64,000 bases of DNA from Brienomyrus brachyistius (taxonomy: Eukaryota; Chordata; Actinopteri; Osteoglossiformes; Mormyridae). Of this stretch, positions 44,452 through 56,081 are shown one piece after another. Each line of letters opens with the position of its first letter. Position 1 is the first letter of the stretch. The stretch lies in contig NW_026042397.1 of the NCBI RefSeq assembly GCF_023856365.1, positions 400,019 to 464,018 of the forward strand, written 5' to 3'. The translations under genes were made by a program, and so were the position numbers. The notes under the pieces were generated by a model that was not told the DNA's origin, searched no databases, and saw only the letters and a list, made by a program, of their open reading frames with translations.

Positions 44452-45885
44452 TCATAAGCGCATGGGCCTCTTGCGTGGCGGTGGTGAGCTGGAGCCGCTG
44501 GTGTCGTCGGGCTTGGCCTTGCGCTTCCTCTGACTGGTGCCAACGGGCATGTGAGGAGGGCTCTCCTCCTGCCTCACAACCCATGTTCGCAGAGAACTGT
44601 GCACACGCACGGAGACATGCACGGACATGACCATGGTGTGATCATCAGCGTAGTCCGTGATGCTCCAAAGTCCCTCGGGAATGCTGAGCTCATCCAGCTT
44701 GCGCAGGAAGGTCTGGCCTTCAATCTCAACCTGCTGCCACATGGTGTTAGGGCCCGCAGGGATCCAGAAGGTGGAGCTGGAGGGTTCACCATGCTCTGAC
44801 TCAACCTCATTTCCAGGCTGAGTGTCAGAAGCCACAGATGAGGGCTCATCTTCACCCCAGAGCAAGGGGAGAGCCTCGAGGAGTCCATCAGCATCCTCAG
44901 TCGTGGATGCTGGAGCTGCAGGGGAAGCCTCCCTTGCAGAGCTGGGTGACGGCAGCCCCTGTCCGTAATGGGCATTCTCCTCAGCTGGTGATTCTCCATT
45001 CCCATGCTGGACACCAGTCTCTGCACCATGATGTAATACTTGCAGCCGTGCAGGTGTTATGCGCAATAGACTGGGATCCAACTGCTCCCCAGTGAGTCGC
45101 CAATAAAATGATGGGACACTGAGGGCCAGAGACTGCAAGTTCTCCATGGTCAGTGAGCTGCTCTCAAAGTTCACGACCAGCATGGAGATGAACTTATCCT
45201 CCACAAACTCATGAACTGCAACAAAATGGAACACAGAGAGATATATATAAGAACATGGGCTCTGACAATAACGGAATAAACACTGTACTACAAAATAAGT
45301 TTAAAATGAGTCTACGGGCTTCAGATTGTCGGATAAATGAAATTGTGAGAATTACCCATGAAGCTAAAAAGACAACATCCATGAATACGCTTACTCTCAC
45401 AAATATCCAAGTGAATTAATATTAAATGTGTCTGTATTATGCATTATGAAACATTTATTCCTACACTTTTGTCACTAATAGTCATCTTCCTTTTTATTTT
45501 CTTATTAAACACGGTGAGCAAGAAATCGAGACAGAAGGGGAGTACACCGAAGGGTATTTCCTATCGCATCGTTACATTTTCTCATTTTAAAACTCCAGTG
45601 TATACCTTTGCAGTACAAAATACATTCGTTTCTGTAGATAAAAGTTGAACTATTCAACCGGTCGGTGATTTTACATCGAAAATCAAAGGTTTTACTTATC
45701 AGCTACTTATCAACTAACAAACATTAGGCCAATGCAGACGTTCATTTCGTTTGTCACATACCGGTAACTACAACTTTATTATTTAATCATTAATTACCTT
45801 CTGGATCCATGTTCTCCAGGTTCAACGAGCGATGGATTCGAAATCTCATCGAGTAACACTCCTTTATCTCAATACTCTGTGTCAT
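44452..45885 (-). CDS. unrecognised two-exon gene, 283 aa
   Basis: Exon 1 (45885-45798) gives 29 codons plus one base, from ATG (MTQSIEIKECYSMRFRIHRS). A GTAATT donor follows. Exon 2 (45215-44452) starts after a TTTTGTTGCAG acceptor with VHEFVEDKFISML. The 88+764 nt join is exactly in frame and ends in TGA after PPPRKRPMRL. Residues 1 to ~85 look like a compact folded region with alternating hydrophobics. Residues ~90-180 are acidic, Ser/Pro/Glu-rich and probably disordered. A second folded segment follows (WQQVEIEGQTFLRKLDELSI, EGLWSITDYADDHTMVMSVH). The C-terminus has two basic clusters (RKRKAKPDD and RKRPMRL) that fit a nuclear localisation signal. I do not recognise the family and propose no function. 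Intactness, consistent splicing and lack of transposon motifs suggest a real host gene. An upstream extension of exon 2 (44452-45234) is open but starts inside the acceptor tract, so splicing is the better model. Confidence 0.7.
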
Positions 45886-46298
45886 TTTGCCAAGAGCAAG
45901 AATGTGCGCATCCAGAAAATGTAACGTATTTGTTTTGTTTTATTTCAAACTGCCTTCATGGGCCGGAAACCGTAAATATTCTAAACTCTGCGCTAAATCA
46001 CATTCCGACGGCGTTAGTGTCACCGATTCAGATGGGATAAGGAACGTGCGTAATTTCTCTAAATTACCACACAGTAGAGAGTTCATGCCGACAGGATCTT
46101 ATTGTCTACAAAGTAAGTTCAATGCAAGCATAACCTGCACAAGCAAGACGAAGCATGGCGACTGGGAAAAAAATTGTTGCACAATTACTTCAAAATGAGT
46201 GTAGCAGGGGGATATTTTGGTGTTTATTTTGTCACTTCCATTCTCCTGCTGGTTAATTAGTTAGGCATTTGTCTGTTTCCCTGTTCTTCTCTCACGGA

Positions 46299-46307
<9 letters not shown>
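45886..46307. other. upstream region of the minus-strand gene
   Basis: Probable promoter and 5' untranslated sequence for the gene ending at 44452. Some CpGs are present (CATTCCGACGGCGTTAG) but no defined element. An open frame at 45887-46198 has no recognisable motif. Confidence 0.35.

Positions 46308-46339
<32 letters not shown>
46308..46339. repeat. (TA)n microsatellite
   Basis: About 16 TA units ending at the SINE tail. Confidence 0.95.
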
Positions 46340-46858
<519 letters not shown>

Positions 46859-47740
46859 ACTACACTCGCGTTTGAAAGTAGCGAAGGCTGTTTTGATTGA
46901 CCCTTATTCTTGACCAGCGTTCCGCGGTGTAGTGTGTTTGCTGACGGAGAGGGGGCGTAGATTACTGAAGCGGCGTCCACCGAACGCTGGCTACAGAAAT
47001 CGCAACAGGTATGTTTACCTATGTAGGTTAAACTATTCCGTACTGACGCAACCAAAAACTAGTGAGCAAGTGATGTTATGTTTAGAGGTATGTGCCCATT
47101 GTTCACGGGGGGAAGGTGAGGACTTTACATTGTCTTTTCTTTTTTTCCCGTGTTTCTTTAGTGTTTTGTGTCGTGCGCTAGCTGCTCTCTATAGTATATG
47201 TCTGCGTGATGTTTGCGATTTGAAATTTTATAGTATCGTTGCATTTGTTTGGCCCTCCAGCCTGTGGGCTGTATGTTATAAGCACTAGGGTTGTTGTGAG
47301 CGACGGGTTGGGGGGTTTTCCTTTTTGTTTGTCTCTCTCCCCTCCCTCTCACTTAGCTAGTTGCGGTTGTGCTAAGCCTGTTTAACCGCAGGGTGTCTTC
47401 AACGCTAAATTCCCTGAATGGTGACTTTGATGTGCGGTGAAGCTTGAGGCCAGTTTCTTTTTAATATTCACTAGTGTGATCATTATCGTTTGAGGTCACA
47501 GTGCATTGGGTTTGGTTTTTTATTTATTTTTGTGCATGTAGCGGTCTGAGCGCCTGCATTTGTTCACGCGCGGTATTGTTTCATCTTAGCGGTTGAACTG
47601 GCTTGGACCTGGTAGCTTGGCAAGTCCCTTGTATGTTTGTTTTGTTTAATGCCTTTGATTTGCCGAATGACTAACCTGTCTGACCTTCTTTTAAATGTAT
47701 TTAATAAAGATTTCTAGTTTTATAAAATAAAACCTGTGTA
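46859..47740 (+). other. possible non-coding transcript or old LTR segment
   Basis: CpG-containing start (GTTCCGCGGTGTAGTG), a strong donor CAACAGGTATGT near 47004-47015, and two polyadenylation signals (AATAAAGATT and AATAAAACC near 47703 and 47726). No protein domain. This would fit a 5' exon plus an alternative early end, or a retroelement remnant; neither is shown. Confidence 0.25.
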
Positions 47741-48671
47741 ATTCAATTTTAGGGCCCTAATTCCCCCTTGTTCGGATATACTGTCGTGGTTTTTTCTCCT
47801 TCCCCGCCAAATCAGAAGTCCGCTTGTGCAGTATCCAGAATTCAGTCTTTATTGCAACAAAGAAGTTACAACCAAGGCTGGACACGTAAAAGTGTGTCCA
47901 GTACTGTTTTACACCAATTTTTATACAAGTTCTTATCATTTAACAATATCTCGTAACTTAAGCATCATCATTCCTTCAGCCATTCACAATAATTGTTTTT
48001 TCCCTTAATCCACACCCCTAGGTGATAAGTTTGTCCATCATTTCTTTTACCGTTTGGTCTCTCGGCTGAACATAATGGTGGCTGGAGCAGCTCCACTTGG
48101 GTTTTTAAAAAAATGCTCAGCCGTGAACTTCGGGTGAACTCAGGCGAATCCCTTCCTTTAGTAGTAAACCTAGGCAGTTTCAGCCTTTTACACATTGTCT
48201 AACTAAAAGGTTGATAATATATTTGTCCTTTAGCATTGTGATAAAATATACGTTAATAAAAGTGAATATTCATAGATTCAGGACTAATATAAAGTAGCTA
48301 ACAGAATCTCAGACTAACAAAAGGTGCAAATACATACTCAGTTGATTACGTTGTGTTGATTACATTATAATGTTTATATTGTAATGATTACATCATGGAT
48401 ATTTGACATACTTTTTAATAATATCATAATACTTGTATTCTATGTTATATAGTGCTGAATAATATTCCATAATACCACATTTAATTGTAGTTTAAGGGGA
48501 GGTGTGGCCAGCTGTTTACAAGGGGGTGCTACGTTAGTAACACAAAATTGGACCTAATTTGCTTTAGTTTGACATGGGATCAAAATTTAGAGTAAACTAA
48601 TACATGTAATAGCGGGCATGCAAAAGATCAACGGCAGAACGGAGGCTCTGAACCCAGTCTAGATTAAAACG
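47741..48671 (-). other. unclassified, LTR-like features
   Basis: On the minus strand GTTGCAATAAAGACTGAATT lies near 47838-47857, like a polyadenylation signal in a retroviral R region, and the sequence is non-coding around it. Matching TG..CA ends were not found, so this remains a suggestion. Confidence 0.25.
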
Positions 48672-49490
48672 GAATTAACCATCTCGCTCAATATAATATT
48701 GGGATGAGTTATTCTGATCAGAGGCCTCCATGGATTAGTGCATCTGTCCCCTCACGCATGTTTAGACAGACGTCTAACATCTTAAGGCACCAGGGCAACA
48801 ACAGACAGAACAACAGCATCAATTTCACAGCTAGTTTTAAAAATTGCTTTAAAGCAGAATGATTATAGCAAATAGGTAAACTGCATAATATTAATGAAAT
48901 TATTAAAATGTGCAGAGTAATACATATTTGTCATTCAGACATTGTGCTTTTTAAACAGCAGAAGGGATACATTAAATCATGATTATATTGTCCTTACTAT
49001 ATATATTTTTTAATTTTTCCCCTCAATGTTATAAATATTTGCCCCCCTGATATATAATCAGTGTAAGCACACAAACACGTTGGCCGGTTATCCTATTCAT
49101 TCAGTACCAGCCCAACAAGTAGAGAATTCAGCACCACGGACAGTGACTTGTGTTACTGCGACATCTGGTTCCTTCATTGGCTCTGTATATATTTATAGAA
49201 ATGACTAATTGGTTCTGTTGTAGAAATTTCCAGCCAGAGACTTGGTTCCTATATGACAAGGATATTTTATTTTTACTCGGACTGAGAAGCTACAGAAAAT
49301 CATCTCTGCATGTGATCTCCCCTTTACTGCTCGAGCAGGGCACACGTACATCAACAAGTGTCAAGGCAGCAAGTGCATGCAAACAACTTCTCAGGACAGT
49401 TATAGGGCCTTCAGGAGGAGCCAAACTGCTGCGTCATTCAGTGATACCTTGTCTAAGGCACTAAAACATTCTAAGCACTTGGGCATATTT
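48672..49490 (+). repeat. repeat R, inner copy across the arm boundary
   Basis: Starts ACCATCTCGCTCAATATAAT, runs through a TTAGACAGACGTCTAAC block, GGCCGGTTATCCTATTC, GATCTCCCCTTTACTGCTC, and ends near TAAAACATTCTAAGCAC. The portion from 49182 on belongs to the inverted arm. The portion before it has no partner at the left inner edge but matches the outer copies at 10258-10710 (direct) and 63640-62700 (inverted). Confidence 0.8.
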
Positions 49491-50569
49491 AAACAAAGTA
49501 GTATGGCACCTGTGTCAGAATCCATCCCTGCCTTGTCCTGTTCACATGTCACTGGCCATCCTATTCTCTCCTCTGTCTTCTACCCCTTAGCCCGTAGTGT
49601 GTTTGCCTGCTCATAGGGCCACCATGTGGCTTAACGGGCCAAGTGGTTGGCCACCGTTCCTGACTACCCTTTTGGTTGTGGGTTTTGAGGATATCAGAGG
49701 GTCTGTGTTTTAATGATTGTCCCCCAGGCCACCATGCAGCTCAGCCCAGGATTCTCCACCCATTCTACCTTTACTCCTTCAGCCGCATACATGAGTCAGA
49801 CCTATAGGTTATTCAAATTTCGTCCTGTCAAATTTACTGGACAGGAAGTGGACACTGCAAATGAATCTGTGAATACTCCAATACCTACATCTTCACAAGT
49901 TACATTAATGGGTTTGGTACAGTAAATGGCTGTGAGGTGGGATTTCTTCTTGATGTCTGTTTGTAGCCCGTCCACCAGCAGCTGCTGCTGTATTTATCAC
50001 ACCAAGCAGGGAAAGTATATTGCTAAATTTTCCTTAGTTCAATTACGCTTGATTAAGCTAATTAAGCCGGCTATGTTATTTACATTCAGAAGGATGCCGC
50101 CATATTGGGTTATACACAGATGCCACGATAGCTCACACTCACATTCCCTCTTCATTATTTTTCTAAACACACTCCATCCTGCCTTGTCACCTGCAACAAG
50201 ATCTCACTCCCTGTATCAAGTAAAGTCTTTCTAATGATTGAGCAGATTTCTGCTTCTCTCCTAACCATGGGCATCCAAAGTAAGATGAAGCAAAATGTTA
50301 GGAAATTTGACAACACATGGTTACTCTTTTGGTAACAGTGACCTTGGTTTTATTTTGATAGATGTAAACCACATAATTTGGTCTTAACCTTGTTTTCTGT
50401 CCTAAAAGCAAACTTTTGTGTTACAGGAGAAATGTGCACAGCTGCTCGGATCAACCCCAGCTAATCAGCGCATATGGGAATCTTTTCAAAATACCATGTG
50501 AGTCTTATGCAATTTACCCAAGTAATATAAGCTCTTTAGATGACGCTCAAATAATCATTTCCCATCAAC
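49491..50569. other. no gene recognised
   Basis: Mirror of 23991-25078. Open frames here differ by several percent from the left partners with substitutions in all codon positions, which argues against coding constraint. Confidence 0.4.
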
Positions 50570-51500
50570 TTAGTGTCAGAACACAAACTCGGTGGCAAAA
50601 AAAGTGAAGCACAACAGACTAAGTTGTGAAAATGAAATCTGCATGTGATGAAAGGGCATGTGACTGTATCACGATGATTATAATATCAGAGCATACGGAC
50701 CACGGAGTTGGTGGTATGGCCACACTGCTGGTCCCATGTCAGTAGGGTATAGCACACCCTTGGGCCCGGATACCACTAGGATGTCACTGGTGTACCACTG
50801 TGCCGTCAGAGTGTGGTGTGTCACTCCACAGCGTTGGCAGGATTGCTCTTCTCCCTGCGGCGCCACCATACGCACACGACGGTCATCTGTGGTACTGCAG
50901 AACTGAGATGTATCGCTGAACATGGTAGGACGCCAGTCGTCATCAGTCCATGCCTCCCAGTGACTACACCACTCCAATCGCAACAGTTTCTGTGCTATTG
51001 TGAACGGCAGCCTATGCATGGGACGGTGAACCCGTAGTCCAGCTGATGCCAGTCATCGCGACATGATGATATAGGGTGTTGTAGAGAGTCCAGTAGCTGT
51101 GTCCATATATCAGGCGCAGGTGTCATGGGGATCTGTGATGCTTGGAGCACAATCCGACGATCCTTCCTTGGCGTGGTCTGTCTTGGATGACCAGAAACTT
51201 CACGACGTGTGTGGATGCCTCACGTGCCCATTGGTTTCAATATCAGGCCACTGTGATATCCGCATGGCCCACATGCAATTGCACCATATGACCACCTGGC
51301 TTCATGCAAACCCGCAATGCAACCCTATCAAACTCCGTCAAGTGCCGGTAACCCTAATGTGACTACGAGGCATCCTGTGTCTGGTGATTAAACATGCCAA
51401 CTCCTTGCAATTCTAATCATTTACATATCCATCACTGGTCTGCACGTGTACCAAATTACATCTAAATTGGAGAGTTCTGGGTTTTCAACTTGTATATGCC
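50570..51500 (-). pseudogene. Tc1-type transposase relic (right arm)
   Basis: Mirror of 23066-23990 with the same RLEWC, MFSDTSQFC and DRRVRM pieces on the minus strand. It lacks the A-rich outer end seen on the left (the TTTTTTTTCCCTGAGTG counterpart is missing near 51491). Confidence 0.7.
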
Positions 51501-51824
51501 CTTCACTGATGAGAAATTCATCAACATCTAAGTCCTACATTCATGTACAATGCATATTAAATTAATATTTTGTCACTATTAGTCTTGATGTATCATTCTT
51601 TGAATGCACTCAATTGAATCATGGACAGTGGTTCCACATGGAAAAAAATGAATATTCTGAAAAGGAAACGTCCTTCTTCGGTTGATACATTCACTTTGTT
51701 TTCTGAGAAGGTTTTTCCCTTGACTGCCTTGTACAGTATGTCTAGTGTGTTTTTTTGGTATGAATGTGGCATTAATCATACAATGAAAAAAACACTGACT
51801 TGTAGTGAACATGTAAAACAACAA
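51501..51824. other. no gene recognised
   Basis: Mirror of about 22733-23065; non-coding in both arms. Confidence 0.4.
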
Positions 51825-51837
51825 CATGCAGTGTCAT

Positions 51838-52166
51838 CCATCCATCCATTTTCCAAACCGCTTATCCTATTGGGTCGCGGGGGGTCCGGAGGCAGGGAAC
51901 AACCCAGGATGGGGGGCCAGCCCATCGCAGGACTCACTCACACACCATTCACTCACACATGCACACCTATGGGCAATTTAGCGACTCCAATTAGCCTCAG
52001 CATGTTTTTGGACTGTGGGGGGAAACCGGAGTACCCGGAGGAAACCCCACGACGACATGGGGAGAACATGCAAACTCCGCACACATGTGACCCAGGCGGA
52101 GACTCGAACCCGGGTCCCAGAGGTGTGAGGCAACAGTGCTAACCACTGCACCACCCCGCCGCTCCT
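51838..52166 (-). mobile_element. SINE (right-arm copy of 22411-22719)
   Basis: Flanked by CATGCAGTGTCAT on both sides (51825-51837, 52167-52179), the reverse of the left-arm duplication. It retains a CACTCACACACCATTCAC segment that the left copy has lost. Confidence 0.95.
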
Positions 52167-52179
52167 CATGCAGTGTCAT

Positions 52180-52467
52180 ATATAACTGAAATAAGAAATG
52201 CTGGATTGCCTGAGTTGCATGCGTGTGTGTTTTTTAATATGGGCAACATGGTTCCCTGAGATGCCTCAGTGTTGCTCACCTCCATCTCTAACACACAGCC
52301 ACACAAATGATTTTAAAACTACTGAAAGAAATAATTGGCTACACTGCAGCTCCACTGTTTTGTTTGGCACCCCTGCATGTTCTGCATTGCGTGGGGAAAA
52401 AAGTTGAAGGCTGTGTTACATACTGTAACACAGCTAGAATGCAAAAACACTTTATACTTCACATAAG
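52180..52467. other. no gene recognised
   Basis: Short non-coding link between the SINE and the ERV fragment, mirrored at 22111-22397. Confidence 0.4.
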
Positions 52468-54760
52468 GTGGTGGACGTTATTGACAAAGGCAAATTTGTG
52501 TTGACCCCAGCAAGGCAGCTAGCGTACTTTGCATTTCTCTCTTACCCGGATGTGACAATAAAGTGCTGCACTACAGTAAACCCTGCAGACACACATGAGT
52601 GTGTGGCAGAGTCTTTGGTTTACACTAAACTGAGAGCAGACTTGGAGAGCTCTCCCATTGAAAATAGCGAGATGGTTTTGTTTGTGGATGGCTCATGTTG
52701 GAGAGATGGGGATGCCTTGAAGGCTGGGTTTGCTGTAGTCCAGGCACAGGGTGATGATTTTCACACTCTCGTTTCAGAGCACAACCCTGTTCTGGTCAAT
52801 TAGCAGAGATAAAGGCTTTGACTACAGCGTGCCGGCGAGGACAACATAAGACAGTTACTATCTACACAGACTCTGCATACACACATGATGTATGCCATCA
52901 GTTTGGAGCAGTCTGGAAGCAAAGGGGGTTTCGCAAAAGTGACGGCTCCCCCATTCAGCATTATAATCAGATTTTGGAGTTGCTACACACAATGATGCGT
53001 CCCAAGCGTTTGGCTATTGTTAAGTGTCAGGCCCACCGCAAAGGTCGTGATTTTGTTATTCAAGGAAATGCAGTCTCTGATGCGGCAGCCAGGCCAACAT
53101 TTTGATAACGGATGCGCATGGTCTTGACCATTGCACAAGGGGGGTGGTGTTACAGAAAATTACAGAACAAGGTTTCTGGACACCATAGCTGCAAGCAATG
53201 ACGGATGCAAGGTTGTCAGAATATGAGGTGTGCATTAAGAACAATTTACGCAAAGCAATCACGGCCCCAGTAGGGCACATTCCAGTGCCTGAGGGACCGT
53301 TCAGACACTTGGTGATGGACTATGTGGACATGAAAAAAACAGCATATGGAAAGCGATATATGCTTGTGATTGTGGACAGGTTCAGCAGATGGGTGGAGAC
53401 AATACCGTCCAAGGACATGGGGGCGATGACAGTGGTGAAATTCCTGATCAGAGAGTCCGAGGTTTGGGATACCAACTGAAATAAGCTCTGATAATGGAGC
53501 TGCCTTTGTGGGGAAAGTTAAAAGTTAGTGGTTTAACAGCTGAGAATAAAACAAAAGTTGGCATGTGTGTATCACCCTCAGATGCAGGGTATGGTGGAGA
53601 GAGTGAATGGCACACTTAAGCAGAAGCTGAATAAAATTTGCGCCGCCATGAAAATGAACTGGGTGGATGCCCTGTCAACAGCCTTGATGACATATCGGAT
53701 GGAAACGCACAGGTGATGCATTTGTCTCCGCATGAAATGCTGACAGGGAGACCTATGCCTGGATCGACTTGGAGGGGGCGTATAAGGGACCCAGCCTAGA
53801 TCAGCTGGGGGATGAATTAAAGTTGTACATGAGGACTTTAACCAAAATACACAAAACTATTTCCAAACAGGAAAAGGAGAAAGCACAGAAAGAAGACACA
53901 GACCAGGAGGAGCCAGTCATCTTTCCAGGAGATAAAGTCTACCTGCGAGTGTTCCGGTGAAAGTGGCACTAGCCCCGACGAGAGGGACCCTTCAAGGTGA
54001 CACGAGCCACAGCAACAGCGGTGCAGGTAGAAGGGAGTAATATGTGGTACCATTTGAACCACTGCACTAGAGTACCGCACGAAAGACAGAGTCACTGAAA
54101 ACAACACAGAGGATGCAGTTGCCCTTGACTCAGATGGCCCTGATGGAGCTCCCAGAGGAGCTCCACAGCTTGGGGTGGAGTCAGTTTCAGGATCAGAGCA
54201 GAGTGAGGGTCAAGAGGGAGCATCGCAAGCAGACCAGCCACTCCAGACAGGACACGAAGCTGTGGGTTCTGGTACGGCTGACAGCAACGATGTTAGTGAT
54301 GCTAATGATTTATCAGGCCCTTCAGGTCTGGGTGCACAGCAGGACCACAGGTCAGGTGAGCACAGGACAACTGACTTCACTGACTCAGCCTGGTCCTTTG
54401 ATGCTGAATAACCTCTCAGATTACAGTGAGCGAAAGCGGAGAGAAATGGGGGGAGATATGGGAGTGAGGAGAGTGAGTAAATTTTAGAAGGATGCCCAGG
54501 ATGAAGTAGACCTGTATGGGTTAGCAAAACGTACACTTGGAAATTGGTGATATAAATGGGCTAAGTATACCGCCACTTCATTAGGGCAGGAGGGGTGTGT
54601 GTTGTGTGCAAGTCCTGACCCTTCAGTTAGGGTTGTCCCGTTCCCATACACTAATAAACAGTGTGAAGAATGGGAAATGGAGAGGATTATGAGATTCTGG
54701 AAGAGTCTGTGTCAGGAGGGGCAGGCCCCTAAGAAAGTGCAGGCCCACATCTAACCAGAC
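52468..54760 (+). pseudogene. endogenous retrovirus pol fragment: RNase H and integrase (right arm)
   Basis: Plus-strand partner of 18650-22110. VLFVDGSCW (about 52675) and YTDSAYTHDVCH (about 52854) mark RNase H. About 190 bp is then missing after the DAAARP stretch, removing the end of RNase H and the start of the integrase zinc-binding region. The integrase core keeps HLVMDYVDM (about 53310), a DNGAAFV segment (about 53491) and MVERVNGTLKQKLN (about 53592), with frame breaks between. The integrase here is not interrupted by an LTR. The C-terminal KVYLRVFR (about 53937) and the acidic tail (54175-54411) follow. Non-functional. Confidence 0.85.
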
Positions 54761-55112
54761 GGAGCGCATACCGTACTGCCCATATCAGCGTCTGATATAT
54801 CAGGGAAATACTAAATATGCATAGAGGGTGGAAAAGCATTGTGGGCAGTTTAAGCCCTGGGAAGGAGGTCAGCAAGATATTATGGCGAACAAATTGAGTT
54901 TTTTTACAGCAAATTTTCCTCTCTTCATGTTGTCCCTACTGCGCAGATTAATCGTCCCATGTGCCTGCCAGCAAATATTGCTCCTTTACCTGCCGAATGC
55001 TGCCTAATTTTAATGCTGCAATTGAAAGGCTTCAAACATGATATGGGTGTGTGGGTTCTTACTAAAAAGTTATAATTCAAGTAGCCTCAATAACAGTCCA
55101 TTTTGATGGCAG

Positions 55113-55285
55113 GTACCTGAAAGTACAACTCTGGAGGACCTTGAGAAGTGAAAGACACCTCTGCTTGACTTCATGGCCAATGCAGGTTGTCTGAGGCCTA
55201 TCCGGTCAATAAGAGACGGGAATCTGCTGGAACATGACATTGTCACGTTTCAGGTCATCCACAGGGGTCAGGGTCCATTTCAGAG
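55113..55285 (+). pseudogene. exon-like HECT/G2E3-type relic (right arm)
   Basis: Identical organisation to 18266-18438 on the minus strand: AG acceptor, in-frame stop after LEDLEK, FMANAGCLRPIRSIRD, VIHRGQGPFQR and GT donor. An open frame 120 bp downstream (55405-55623: TADQMEDLFSIHLSPEGSNK) could be a neighbouring exon but is unrecognised. Confidence 0.3.
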
Positions 55286-55734
55286 GTATTCTGTGTTCTG
55301 TTTACATGTACGTTAGTTAGGATCAGAATTTTATCCTTTGACCATCATGGTTCAAGTTGCTATTATTTCTTTGAATATAAACTAATAAAGTAACCAGTAA
55401 CACATTGATAATTAATAAGCGAGTTATAAACACTGTCTACATTCTGCGCCACCTGTTCTGCTTTGAGACAATCACAATGACTGCTGACCAGATGGAAGAT
55501 CTTTTCAGCATTCATCTGTCTCCAGAAGGTAGCAACAAGAGAGTTGCTGAGGAAATAGACTCTCCAGAAGGTAATGACCATCTCCAGGATGCAGAAGGTA
55601 CTTTAATTGACCGTATAGTGTAGAAGTAAATGTTGTTTTTGTAAAACAAAATATACCTGTATAACAAAAAACACTGTAGCTAAAGGTAAATCCTCTTACT
55701 GGACAATCACCTATTTTAAATCGCTCTTCAGTTT

Positions 55735-56081
55735 TATCCGTTTTCCAAACCTCTTATCCTTCTGGGTCACGGGGGTCGGGAGCCCATCCCAGAAGCAATG
55801 GGCACGAGGCAGGGAACAACCCTGAATGGGGTCAAGCCCATTGCAGGGCACACTCACACACCATTCACTCACACACGCACACTTACGGGCAATTTAGCAA
55901 CTCCAATTAGTCTCAGCATGTTTTTAGACTGTGGGGGAGAACCGGAAAACCCAGAGGAAACCGCACGACGACATGGGGAGAACATGCAAACTCCACACAC
56001 ATCTGACCCAGGCGGAGACTTGAACCCGGGTCCCAGAGGTGTGACGCAACAGTGCTAACCACTGCACCAGCATGTCGCCCC
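55735..56081 (-). mobile_element. SINE (right-arm copy of 17470-17815)
   Basis: Mirror copy with only a few substitutions relative to the left arm, for example in the B-box side (ACCCGGGTCCCAGAGG versus the left CGCAGAGG). Confidence 0.93.
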
